Shown: in pieces, positions 15,462-24,421 of the stretch
How the letters are laid out: every line of letters begins with the position of its first letter
Numbering within the stretch: position 1 is the stretch's first letter
Origin: Mesonia maritima
GTDB taxonomy: Bacteria > Bacteroidota > Bacteroidia > Flavobacteriales > Flavobacteriaceae
Length of the DNA stretch: 64,000 nt
Assembly: GCF_042433895.1 (NCBI RefSeq)
Contig: NZ_JBHLUA010000012.1
Coordinates: 868,001 to 932,000, forward strand
Direction: 5' to 3'
Translations under genes and position numbers: made by a program
Notes under the pieces: model-generated
What the model was told of the DNA's origin: nothing
Seen by the model: only the letters and a program-made list of their open reading frames with translations
Database searches by the model: none

Positions 15462-17273
15462 ATGGAAGTATTCGAAAAAATTAAACAGCTAATTATAGAT
15501 AGGAATAGCTTTGTGTTGGAAGCAGGTGCAGGTTCTGGGAAAACATACGCATTAATTCAAACATTAAATTACTTACTTCAAAGTAAATCTAAAACTCTGA
15601 AATATAACAATCAAAAAATTGTTTGTATTACATATACAAATGTCGCTAAAAATCAAATTATAGAAAGAATTCAAAACAACCCTTTAGTTATTGTATCAAC
15701 TATTCATGAGTTTCTTTGGGATTGTATAAAATCGTTTAATAAACAATTAGTTATAGAATTTGATAATGTTAACACAGACAGGCATAACGAAAAACCTCAC
15801 AAAATTGCATTACTAGATTTACAGGAAGAAATTGATACAGTTGAATACGATGATTGGGTTTTTAGTGATTTTGAACAAGGAAAAGTAGGACATGATGATT
15901 TAATATTACTGTCTAAAAAAATGTTTAGGGCAAATGAATTACTCACATCGATAATTGCTGCAAAATACCCGTATATCTTTATCGACGAATATCAAGATAC
16001 TGCGGAAGATACAGTTATTTCATTAATTGACTATTTGTTAGAACGAAATAAAGACAGGCTGATAATTGGATTTTATGGCGATTCCTATCAAAAAATTTAT
16101 GATACGGGTATTGGCTCTTTGCAGGAATATGTGGATAAGGATAAAATTACCTTAATTACTAAACAAGAAAATTATAGAAGTTCCGAAGAAGTAATAAAAC
16201 TGCTTAACAATGTAAGGGATAATATAAAACAAGAAATTCCTGAAAGTAAAGATACTGTTTTAGGAAGTGTTGAGTTTATAAACTGTGAAAATTACCCCCC
16301 TAGAGCAGATAAACAAAAAATTACTGATTATGAGAAATCATTAATTCCAATTAAGAACAGTAACTATGATTTTGTAAAAAAAACGCTTGAAGATAAGGGG
16401 TGGAACTTTGGAAAAAATAGTGATGATAAAATATTAATAATTGCTAATAGTAGAGTTTCTCAAAGAGGAGGCTTTGGCAAATTATATAAGGTTTATTCTA
16501 AAAGATATGGTCAAATGGCTAACGACAAATTACTAAAAAGAGACCATCCTTTAACAACTTTATTTGTTGGAACGATAGATAAAAAAACTTCAATAGAACG
16601 AGAAATAGGCATTGAGAATCTGATTAAATTCTATCAGAAAAGAGATTATGGGAATTTAATTTCTTTTTTGAAAAAAAATAGTGCCTTATCAACAAACCTA
16701 AAACATCATAAAGATAAAAAAGAAATAACTGATAAGATTGATGAGTTAATAAAAATAAGAAAGTCCAAAACAGTAAAAGACGTATTAGATTTTGTTGAAT
16801 CCAAAGGTCTCATAGTTTTTAATCAAGGTACAAAAAAACTCATTGAGAAAGCTAAAATTAATTTAGATGACATCAACGATGAAGATGAAAAAAAGAAAAT
16901 AATTAAGGACACAGCCTTTTTTAACACTCTAATTTCACTTCAGTACAAGGAAGTAATAAACTTATTTAAACATTCACAAAACGAAAATGTATTTTCAACA
17001 AAGCATGGTACAAAAGGAGAAGAATATAGAAATGTTCTCGTAATAATTGATGATACTTCTTGGAAGCAGATGTATAACTTTCAAAACTTTTTCAATAATA
17101 CAGAGGAGAAACCGGAGAGAAAGCTTCGCTCTAAAAATTTATTTTATGTCTCTTGTTCAAGGGCTAAGGAAAAATTAGTTGTTCTGGGATTATCCGAAAT
17201 GGAAACCCAAGCAATGAAAGCTATAAGAAGTTGGTTTGGAGAAAATAATGTTTCAACTATTGGTAATCCTTAA
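15462..17273 (+). CDS. gajB: Gabija-like GajB: UvrD/Rep-family helicase
   Basis: The ATG at 15462 was chosen: it directly follows the gajA stop, after the purine-rich GAGGAGG. The longer frame from 15447 only adds residues overlapping gajA. The 603-residue protein has superfamily 1 helicase motifs: I AGAGSGKT (21-28), Ia ITYTNVAK, II FIDEYQDT (near 174-181), III GDSYQKIY (near 206-213), IV NYRSS, V KHGTKGEEYRNV, and VI FYVSCSRAKEKL (near 560). In Gabija, GajB works with GajA in a large complex and is thought to sense or process DNA ends. It is about 100 residues longer than the reference 494-residue GajB. Confidence 0.85.
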   Translation: MEVFEKIKQLIIDRNSFVLEAGAGSGKTYALIQTLNYLLQSKSKTLKYNNQKIVCITYTNVAKNQIIERIQNNPLVIVSTIHEFLWDCIKSFNKQLVIEFDNVNTDRHNEKPHKIALLDLQEEIDTVEYDDWVFSDFEQGKVGHDDLILLSKKMFRANELLTSIIAAKYPYIFIDEYQDTAEDTVISLIDYLLERNKDRLIIGFYGDSYQKIYDTGIGSLQEYVDKDKITLITKQENYRSSEEVIKLLNNVRDNIKQEIPESKDTVLGSVEFINCENYPPRADKQKITDYEKSLIPIKNSNYDFVKKTLEDKGWNFGKNSDDKILIIANSRVSQRGGFGKLYKVYSKRYGQMANDKLLKRDHPLTTLFVGTIDKKTSIEREIGIENLIKFYQKRDYGNLISFLKKNSALSTNLKHHKDKKEITDKIDELIKIRKSKTVKDVLDFVESKGLIVFNQGTKKLIEKAKINLDDINDEDEKKKIIKDTAFFNTLISLQYKEVINLFKHSQNENVFSTKHGTKGEEYRNVLVIIDDTSWKQMYNFQNFFNNTEEKPERKLRSKNLFYVSCSRAKEKLVVLGLSEMETQAMKAIRSWFGENNVSTIGNP

Positions 17274-17285
17274 ATCGCTTAATGG

Positions 17286-18605
17286 ATGGATAGTTTCAAT
17301 TTATATAGAGAAGCAAAAGACCAATATGAAAAATTAATCCCAGAAAAAAATGAAGGATTGATTCTTTTGTCTCTATATGCAAAATATAAGGATAAAGACT
17401 TTACAGAAGAAAATATAATATCAACTATTACCAAGGTCTTTAAAGACCAGGGCAATGAGAGTCCAAGAACAGAATACAATAGAAATAATGCTATAATTCT
17501 AAGGTTTCAAGAATCTTTCCTATGGCGAAATGCTACTAAGAAAACCTATCAGTTTAAAAAATACGGATTAGAGCTTTGTCAGAATATAGAAAAGCGATTA
17601 ATCGAAAAGTACAATCCAGCAAAAATTAAACGGTTCTTTGCTGAATTGCACAAAAGTCTCACTGAAAACATTGAGCAAAATAGAGACTTTAATGAATGGA
17701 TTGAAGACCATTTTGAGATTAGACTTCCCGAACTTACTTCGCAAATAGAAATATTAGATCAACAGGTTAATGAATCTGTAAAGGCTTTTAAAACAGGAAT
17801 TAATTCTGAAGACCAAGGTGTACTCGATATTCTTAAAGGTATTGAAATACGTTTAGAAGTAATTAAGGAACAAGCTTCTGAGCTAAGAAATGCATTTCAG
17901 ATTTCCTATGACATTGATGACCTCTTACTAGGTCTTCTTGAAGAAAACAAAGGGCAAAATTATATCTCAAATATTCATAGGGTTCAAAATTTTCACGATA
18001 ATTCTAGAAGCCAGTTAGAGCAAGTAAGCAAAAGAATCGAAAAAATAAAGCCGCGAATTAGAGAATTCATTTATGATTTTAACAAAAAGAATTTTGATAG
18101 AAAAACAAACAAATTTATTGACTACCTGCTACAACAATCAGTTGTAATTAGAGAAGGAAGCTCAAAAAAAATCCAGCTTCCTAATAATCTTTCCAAATTA
18201 GCTGTGAAGTCCACAACTCACAACCTTAGATTCAATGTAATATCCATAAGGGAAATAAGCCCGAAACTACCTGTCGAAGTGATTGAGAGAACGGTCAATA
18301 TCAATAAAAGAAAAGAACTATTGAAAAAGACCTTAAAATGGAAACGGGACAAAGAGAGGATACGTTACTGGACTAATTTGGCATTTAAAGAATTGGAAAC
18401 AATATGTATTCTCGAATTTACCCCTTTTTTCTTTAAAGTTATAGAAGAAGACCAACTCACAATCGCTGTTAAAACAGCCCATAATATTATAAGAAAGAAC
18501 AATACATATAGAAATAAATTTAACATAGATATCATAAAAGAACCAATACACAATACCGCAAAAAAAGGAATATCCTTATGGCAGATGACAATTCAGAAAA
18601 AATAG
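17286..18605 (+). CDS. jetA: Wadjet-like JetA (kleisin subunit)
   Basis: A 439-residue protein identified mainly by position: it is the first of four overlapping genes whose third is an unmistakable MukB/JetC-like SMC ATPase. It has an N-terminal winged-helix-like region (residues 1-100), a helical middle with coiled-coil character (near 150-270) and a mixed C-terminal domain, consistent with a MukF/JetA kleisin. Jet complexes recognise and cleave circular plasmid DNA. The start is only 12 bp after the gajB stop, and no promoter or terminator lies between, so the two defence systems appear to share a transcript. The end overlaps jetB by 28 bp. Confidence 0.7.
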   Translation: MDSFNLYREAKDQYEKLIPEKNEGLILLSLYAKYKDKDFTEENIISTITKVFKDQGNESPRTEYNRNNAIILRFQESFLWRNATKKTYQFKKYGLELCQNIEKRLIEKYNPAKIKRFFAELHKSLTENIEQNRDFNEWIEDHFEIRLPELTSQIEILDQQVNESVKAFKTGINSEDQGVLDILKGIEIRLEVIKEQASELRNAFQISYDIDDLLLGLLEENKGQNYISNIHRVQNFHDNSRSQLEQVSKRIEKIKPRIREFIYDFNKKNFDRKTNKFIDYLLQQSVVIREGSSKKIQLPNNLSKLAVKSTTHNLRFNVISIREISPKLPVEVIERTVNINKRKELLKKTLKWKRDKERIRYWTNLAFKELETICILEFTPFFFKVIEEDQLTIAVKTAHNIIRKNNTYRNKFNIDIIKEPIHNTAKKGISLWQMTIQKK

Positions 18606-19258
18606 AAACGTATAGTTTTTTGAACAATAAGAGGGCAAAAGGCATTTTCGCTAAGCTTGATTATACGCTTAGAAGTGGCATCCATATTCAAAGGGAATAC
18701 CCCTTAAATGTGAACCTATATAGGTTTTTAAACGAGTCCGAGAACTACGAATCCCTTAAAGATTATTATAAAGACTTTTTCAACTTAAATCTTATAAAAG
18801 AAGGTTCTGATTTTAACAATTATTACTATTTAAACTTCAATGAAGATGGCAAAGGCAAAGTGCCCTCTGAAAATCGAGATTACTTAAAAAGTGAATATAT
18901 TATTATAGGAATGTTGTTCTTAAAAATGTATAAGCTAGACGGAAACATCGAACTGGACAGCGTATCTGAATTTACTACTTTATTATATGAAGAATATGAA
19001 GAACAGAAAAATGCATTAAGAAAGTTAATTAACGATAATTCTTCCGATAAAAGTACAGATTTGAGTGACCAAAGATTTGAAACAGTAATTACCAAGTCTT
19101 TTGAAAAATTCGGGGATTTGGGCTGGTTAATGTGGGAAAAAGAGGACGAGAAGGATAAATTTAAAGTAATGCCATCCTTTGAACGCTTGCGCATTAATTA
19201 CCAACCGCAAATTGAAAGTATTGATGATTTAATAAAGGAAATGAAAGATGCAGAATAA
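18578..19258 (+). CDS. jetB: Wadjet-like JetB (KITE/MukE-like subunit)
   Basis: A 226-residue acidic protein in the MukE/JetB position between kleisin and SMC. The fold seems to be winged-helix: paired helix-turn segments around YFLNNKRAKG-type and LYRFLNESENYESLKDYYKDF, later EYIIIGMLFLKMYKL and FGDLGWLMWEKEDEKDKFKVMPSFERL, which is a typical final wing. It has no catalytic motif, as expected for a KITE dimer that bridges the kleisin. It overlaps jetA by 28 bp and jetC by 11 bp, so expression is coupled. The assignment depends on context more than on motifs. Confidence 0.7.
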   Translation: MADDNSEKIETYSFLNNKRAKGIFAKLDYTLRSGIHIQREYPLNVNLYRFLNESENYESLKDYYKDFFNLNLIKEGSDFNNYYYLNFNEDGKGKVPSENRDYLKSEYIIIGMLFLKMYKLDGNIELDSVSEFTTLLYEEYEEQKNALRKLINDNSSDKSTDLSDQRFETVITKSFEKFGDLGWLMWEKEDEKDKFKVMPSFERLRINYQPQIESIDDLIKEMKDAE

Positions 19259-22200
19259 TTACCCACGCATATATAGCTTATCTACAATAGGGGTTAAGCA
19301 GCACTTTAATGCTGATTATCTTTTCCACCCATACAGAACAGACTTTAGTGGAGAAAGTGGTAGTGGAAAGAGTATGATAGCAGATATGATACAATTGGTT
19401 CTTGTTGGTTCAAGTGAATTTAAGTCTGCGACCGAAGGCAATAAGCAAAGAGATGTCAAAGGAATGTTGATTTCCCAAAAAGGTCATTCAACGTCTAGAG
19501 GATATATTTTTCTGAATATTGAGATTAGTCCAAAAAAATACATTGTCATTGGAGTTTATATTGAAGGGACGAGTAATGCAGCTGAAATGTTCATTATTCA
19601 AAACGGCTATGATTGGGATAATTTAACTACTTTAAGCAAACCTATCCTTAATAAGGATTTGTTGATAGGCAACAAGATTGACACACTTAAGAATCTTTGT
19701 GATAGGGTTGAATTTGCCAGAATAAAATCTTTTAGAAGAAAGCACTACCATCAAATCATATATGAAAATTCAATCCTGTCTTTAGATTTAACTAAAGATG
19801 AAACTCTCAAAACATATGCAAATATCTTAAGGTCTTTTTCAAGGGGAAAAGGTTTTAAAACAGAATCAGAGGATTTAAAAAAATTCCTTTTCGGTGATGA
19901 CGAAAAAAACGCAATAATTGAAAAGTACAATGAAGAAGTTGAAAATATAAGTAATGACTTCCACGAACACAAAAGGTATTCTGAAGAAATAGAACTAATA
20001 AATAACAAGCAAGTTTTACTGAAAACTTTACTTGAAAAGCAAAAAAACTACAAAACCGTCTATGCGCAATACCTAATAAAAAAATTCAGTTACTGGAACA
20101 GTTTTAAGAAGAAAACAACTGCCAATAAACTCAAAATAGATGAGAAGCTAAATCTCAAAAAGAATGAACTACAATTTGTCAACAATGAATTTTTGAAACT
20201 AAAAATAGAAAGCCTTAAAGAGCTGTTGGATACTAAGAAAAAAGTTACCCAATTAACCAAGAAAGATGATTCCAAAAGTGACATTGAAACCAAGTTTTTA
20301 TATATAAGCAATACTAAAAAGCAAATTGAAGTCGCAGAAAAATGGCTTGTTTCCAACGATAATGATATTGAAAAAGTGAATGAATGGTTTTCATCGCAAC
20401 GAGCAGAGGATAATAATAAATCAGCCTTACAAGAATTCACAGATTATCTTTCTGCTCATAATATTCTAGATGTCTTTAAAACATCCAACTGGTTAATTGA
20501 CTACAATAAAGAAAGCAAAGCATATCCCAAAAAAATTGAGGAATTAGAAAAAGAAATAAATGAATTGCAAACATTGTCAAGATTTTCAGACCTGAACAAC
20601 TCTGAATCTTTGGTCTATTGGGCTATAGATAATCTTGAATTTCCCCTCTCACATATACTTGAAAGTGTTTTAACCTACTTTCAAAAATATGGTAAAATCA
20701 AAACTTCAGAAGAAAACTCCAATAGATATGTCCCTTTTCCAGAACAACTTTTTCACAATATAAATTCAAATATCAAGGATAAAAGCGAACACGGTTTTTG
20801 GCTCAATCTGGATGGAGTGTATGAGTTTATAACGTATTCAGAACATCAAGTTCTAAATGTCGAAGACCCAAATGAAATTATAAAATCCTTATCAAAACTA
20901 AAAGAAGGTGTTCAAAAAAAATTGTCCAGAGTTATAGCTAAGAAGAAAAATGAAGAACATCTTAAAAAAACATTATTTGGGTACAGTAATCTTGAAAAAC
21001 ACATTGGACTTTTTAAAAGAAAAGACGAATTACTTAATTTCAAAATTGACGGTAGCATAAAAAGCCTTACAGAAGATTCTTTTAAACTTCATATGCGGGC
21101 ATACAAAGACAAAAATAACATCATCAAGCAATATAATTCATTACAAAAGGAATATGAGGAATTTACAAGTAGAAAGAGCCTACTAGAAAACCACCAGAAA
21201 AGAATTAAACAACTACAGGCCGAACTTTTTAAAGATGAGACTTCTATTGATGCTGAACTATTAGAGGAAAAAATTGTATCTGAAGAACAACATCTGGCAG
21301 AACAAGAAAAAAGCCTAAAAGAAAAGAACTTTGATAAAAATTTATTTTTCAAAACGCATACCCAAGACATTATTAATCAACAGAAACTGTATGACTTAAA
21401 GCATCAGGTTTCAAATTCTATCAAGGACCTGGAAAGAGATACACAGCAGAAGGAAGAACAACTCACATTAGCACAAGATCAAATAGAGGAAACCAAAGAA
21501 TTAAATGAACAACTTTTTAGATCAGCCATTAAGTTTGATGAAAATATTGATGAAGTTGCAAACCCTGATGATGGCGGTAATAGCTCTATGCAGACAAAAG
21601 CTAATAGTGCACAACAAGCATATATTCAATACCTAAAGATTATAACCGAAGACCTTCCGTATGACGAAACGGCTTCAATAGGGCAATTGGCAAATTATCT
21701 CTTACCGACTGTATTTCCTACTACCAAAGTTGATGAAAATTTAATTGAAAATGATATTGTTGAAAGGTTAAGCAAACTGACACAGGATATTCAAGAAATT
21801 GGTTCTAGAAAAGTAGAAATATTGGGAAGCATATTTAATGATGTCTATAAAGTTTATACAGGATACCTTACCAAAATTAATGAAATTGATAACTATCTCA
21901 AAAAGGGAAACAGAGGAATCACTGGCGGAAATAAGGCATCACTGACTTCTAAAAAATCAATTCATTATCCGGAGAACTGGCTTACTACGTTTAGAAAACA
22001 ACTGCATAATCAACTGAATTACACAGGTCTATTTAGTGAACTTCGAGAAGAAATTGACATTAACGAAATGATGATTAAAGCGTTTCAAAAACTTGGAGGT
22101 AGTACCAAAGTTGAACCGGAAGACTTAATGAACCCAAAATCTTATTTTGATTTAGTGTTTGAGTTAAAACTCGGAAACGAAGAGGTTAATTCTGGTAGTA

Positions 22201-22544
22201 GCGGTCAAACATATGCGGCGAATGCTTTATTGTGCCTAGCCAGATTGTCATTAATTGAAGAAAAAGGTAAAAAAGGATTAAAAATTATGCCAATTGACGA
22301 AGCTGAAGGTTTAGGAAGTAATTACGATATGCTACACGAACTTGCAAAAAAAGAAAAATATCAAATTATTACAATGGCAATTGAGACCGCAGGCGAAATA
22401 ACGGAAAGCGATCAATATATCTACATTATGAACGAGAACAATTTAGCAAATGTTGACAGCTTCGTTCCACCTCTCGGCATATTCTCTGATGAAGTGACTG
22501 AAGACATTGACCAATACATAGAATCACTATCAAATAATGAATAA
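19248..22544 (+). CDS. jetC: Wadjet-like JetC (SMC/MukB-type ATPase)
   Basis: A 1098-residue SMC-like motor. Walker A GESGSGKSM is at residues 35-43. Long coiled coils fill the middle (near 210-330, 390-440 and 630-760) around a central hinge-like part. At the C-terminus the ABC signature NSGSSGQTYAANALL is near 980-994 and the Walker B strand KIMPIDEAEGLG near 1010-1021. This is the DNA-loop-extruding engine that identifies the plasmid as small and circular before JetD cuts. It overlaps its neighbours by 11 and 8 bp. The MukB-type short head and four-gene order make Wadjet (or a MukBEF-like relative with a nuclease) the best call. Confidence 0.85.
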   Translation: MQNNYPRIYSLSTIGVKQHFNADYLFHPYRTDFSGESGSGKSMIADMIQLVLVGSSEFKSATEGNKQRDVKGMLISQKGHSTSRGYIFLNIEISPKKYIVIGVYIEGTSNAAEMFIIQNGYDWDNLTTLSKPILNKDLLIGNKIDTLKNLCDRVEFARIKSFRRKHYHQIIYENSILSLDLTKDETLKTYANILRSFSRGKGFKTESEDLKKFLFGDDEKNAIIEKYNEEVENISNDFHEHKRYSEEIELINNKQVLLKTLLEKQKNYKTVYAQYLIKKFSYWNSFKKKTTANKLKIDEKLNLKKNELQFVNNEFLKLKIESLKELLDTKKKVTQLTKKDDSKSDIETKFLYISNTKKQIEVAEKWLVSNDNDIEKVNEWFSSQRAEDNNKSALQEFTDYLSAHNILDVFKTSNWLIDYNKESKAYPKKIEELEKEINELQTLSRFSDLNNSESLVYWAIDNLEFPLSHILESVLTYFQKYGKIKTSEENSNRYVPFPEQLFHNINSNIKDKSEHGFWLNLDGVYEFITYSEHQVLNVEDPNEIIKSLSKLKEGVQKKLSRVIAKKKNEEHLKKTLFGYSNLEKHIGLFKRKDELLNFKIDGSIKSLTEDSFKLHMRAYKDKNNIIKQYNSLQKEYEEFTSRKSLLENHQKRIKQLQAELFKDETSIDAELLEEKIVSEEQHLAEQEKSLKEKNFDKNLFFKTHTQDIINQQKLYDLKHQVSNSIKDLERDTQQKEEQLTLAQDQIEETKELNEQLFRSAIKFDENIDEVANPDDGGNSSMQTKANSAQQAYIQYLKIITEDLPYDETASIGQLANYLLPTVFPTTKVDENLIENDIVERLSKLTQDIQEIGSRKVEILGSIFNDVYKVYTGYLTKINEIDNYLKKGNRGITGGNKASLTSKKSIHYPENWLTTFRKQLHNQLNYTGLFSELREEIDINEMMIKAFQKLGGSTKVEPEDLMNPKSYFDLVFELKLGNEEVNSGSSGQTYAANALLCLARLSLIEEKGKKGLKIMPIDEAEGLGSNYDMLHELAKKEKYQIITMAIETAGEITESDQYIYIMNENNLANVDSFVPPLGIFSDEVTEDIDQYIESLSNNE

Positions 22545-23481
22545 AAATATTACTTGGAAAGAATTAAAAGCTCTCGATGATCTGTATCGGCATAAAAGAA
22601 CTAGGGCTTTAGTTCAAGGCCATCCTTACATCAACTACCTTATACACGACAAAGGCATCCTAGACTTAAAGCCAGACAACATAAAAGTTATTGTTTCTAC
22701 TGATAAATTTGAGACGTTCTACGAAAAAGAATTCAAGAAATCCTTTGAAGAAGCTAAGAAGTTTCTAATAGATAATGATATTAAGCCAACCGCCAACAAA
22801 GCTTTTACAATTGAGGACATAAAAACCCTAATGCTAATTGCAGAAAACAAAGCAGAACTAAAGAGCAATCCAACAAATATCGAAGACTTCTCAAATGAGT
22901 TTTTTGACACCTCAAAATATCTTAAAAATAGAACGAGTGTAAGAAAAGCAGTTTTTAAAATTTTGGATATCTCACAATTTCCGCTAGATAAAAAAGAAAA
23001 CCAGTGGCGATTGGTAATCGATAACACCCACCCTAAAGCTGTCATAATGTGCGAAAATAAATCATTTCTAAAGCAACCTTGGATTGCCAAAGAAACACAA
23101 ACTAAATTGTGGTACGTTGGCGGAAATAACATAGCCATTATTGATGATATAGATGAATTCGAACTTTCAAAGCCAATCTATTATTCTTGTGATTGGGATT
23201 TAGCTGGTTTACAAATTTATTCGAGAATAAAGGCTAAACTTAAAGAGCGGAACAAAGATATTCAGCTATTATATCCAAATGAACAGTATAAAAGAATAAG
23301 TACCTATATTGATTATCACTATAGCCATTGGGATTTAACAAAAAAAACATCTGGTTTAAAAGCGGAAATTTTTTCTAAAAAAGAGTTATTACTCATAAAG
23401 GACTTAATTCAAAATGAAGAATGGATTGAAGAAGAATCTAATGATTTGCACTCAATGATTTTAGAAATTATCCAAAAATAA
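22537..23481 (+). CDS. jetD: Wadjet-like JetD (TOPRIM nuclease)
   Basis: A 314-residue DUF2220/Topo VI A-like TOPRIM protein. MCENKSFL (near residues 170-177) matches the conserved Glu motif, WYVGGNN (near 191) the Gly turn, and CDWDLAGLQIYSRIK (near 218-232) the DxD metal-binding motif. In Wadjet, JetD cuts the DNA after loop extrusion. The protein is shorter than the JetD proteins I know (about 380-400 residues), and the N-terminal arm domain (DUF3322) is reduced or divergent. It is the last gene of the array, with the start overlapping jetC by 8 bp. No clear terminator follows. Confidence 0.8.
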   Translation: MNKNITWKELKALDDLYRHKRTRALVQGHPYINYLIHDKGILDLKPDNIKVIVSTDKFETFYEKEFKKSFEEAKKFLIDNDIKPTANKAFTIEDIKTLMLIAENKAELKSNPTNIEDFSNEFFDTSKYLKNRTSVRKAVFKILDISQFPLDKKENQWRLVIDNTHPKAVIMCENKSFLKQPWIAKETQTKLWYVGGNNIAIIDDIDEFELSKPIYYSCDWDLAGLQIYSRIKAKLKERNKDIQLLYPNEQYKRISTYIDYHYSHWDLTKKTSGLKAEIFSKKELLLIKDLIQNEEWIEEESNDLHSMILEIIQK

Positions 23482-23986
23482 AAGGTAATATTATTACTTC
23501 AAAAAAAACATAGCACATGTTTAGTATAAATCTAAACCACGAAAAGCTAACTTTGCTTATAGGTAAATAATTAGTTTGTTCATTTGTGTGGGAGAGAAGC
23601 GAGAAATCTCATGCCTCGCGGCACCAGAGATCTTAAGCTTGGTGTATCTACTAATTATAACACCCGCTTTTAAATATTTTAAAAACTGTTATTTTGTTTA
23701 ATTTAATTCAGTTTTTTTTAGATCTTTATGAATTGACCTAGAATAATCCTCAATTTTTACAGACATTGACTATTTTTTGGTAGTTTAACACTTGACATTA
23801 TGCCTGTTGAACAAGCGACAAAAAAGATTTAATTTCAAAAGATTTAAGACTCAAGACGCAAGTGATAAGCTCTGTCATTGATATTTTTAGAAAAAATCTA
23901 TATTAATTATCTATTTTTTGAAGCGTATTTTTAAATAAAAGGGATAAATTAAAAACTACTTTTTTAAGAATTAAAATTATTTTAGT
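23482..23986. other. Gene-free AT-rich stretch after the defence array
   Basis: I see no ORF or RNA gene here. A GC-richer patch near 23585-23640 (GAGAAATCTC ... CAGAGATCTT) has short inverted repeats but no recognised identity. No copy of the tRNA-Asp 3' end is visible. Confidence 0.4.
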
Positions 23987-24186
23987 ATGCAAATAAGTTT
24001 CACAAAAAAACAAGAAGAACATATCTCTAAGCAAGTTGCTTTCGGAGAATATCACAAAACAGTAGCGAGGTAATACGGGATGCCCTAAAACTTCACAGCA
24101 TCTATCGTGAAAAAGTCATAAAAGACTTAAGAAAAGAAATTGAATTAGGTTGGGATGACCCAGGTAGTTCAATGACGATGAATTAG
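23987..24186 (+). pseudogene. parD: Frameshifted ParD-family antitoxin
   Basis: From the ATG at 23987 the frame reads MQISFTKKQEEHISKQVAFG and GEYHKT, then hits TAG/TAA near 24070. Shifting frame restores SEVIRDALKLHSIYREKVIK and ELGWDDPGSS before TAG at 24184-24186. Together these make a full ParD antitoxin: the ribbon-helix-helix part and the typical 'G.Y...SEV.R.AL' signature, followed by the toxin-binding helix. One base appears to be lost near 24060. The antitoxin is therefore broken. The remnant of a ParE toxin follows in the expected order. Confidence 0.75.
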
Positions 24187-24210
24187 ATTATTAAATCTAA
24201 GAAGAAGTCT

Positions 24211-24351
24211 TGAGGTATCATTATATTTTATTTAAGAAAGCATAAGGGGATATTGACTCAATTTATGAGTTTGGATCATAAGTTTAAAAAAGATCAAGCT
24301 TTAAACTATTTAATAGAGTTGCACACTGACTTTGAATTTAGAAATAAATAA
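24211..24351 (+). pseudogene. parE: Degraded ParE-family toxin
   Basis: Pieces of a RelE/ParE toxin are readable in two frames: YHYILFKKA, stop, GDIDSIYEFGS, stop, then KFKKDQALNYLIELHTDFEF ending at TAA 24349-24351. The order 'A..DI..IYEFG...F...QA..Y...L' is characteristic of ParE. At least two in-frame stops and one shift, and a missing C-terminus, make it non-functional. It lies 25 bp after the parD remnant, so this is a dead toxin-antitoxin pair. Confidence 0.65.
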
Positions 24352-24399
24352 GCAACGATTTGAGGTTGAAAATAGATTTAAAAGCTTAACCCTTACAAT

Positions 24400-24421
24400 A
24401 CTGTCCTGTAAAATGTGTAAG
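24400..24421. repeat. Possible solitary IS256-family terminal repeat
   Basis: The 22 bases containing TGTCCTGTAAAATGTGTAA resemble the terminal inverted repeat of IS256-family elements (GTCCGTATAATTGTGTAA in IS256). No transposase and no second end are seen nearby, so this would be a scar. Confidence 0.25.
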
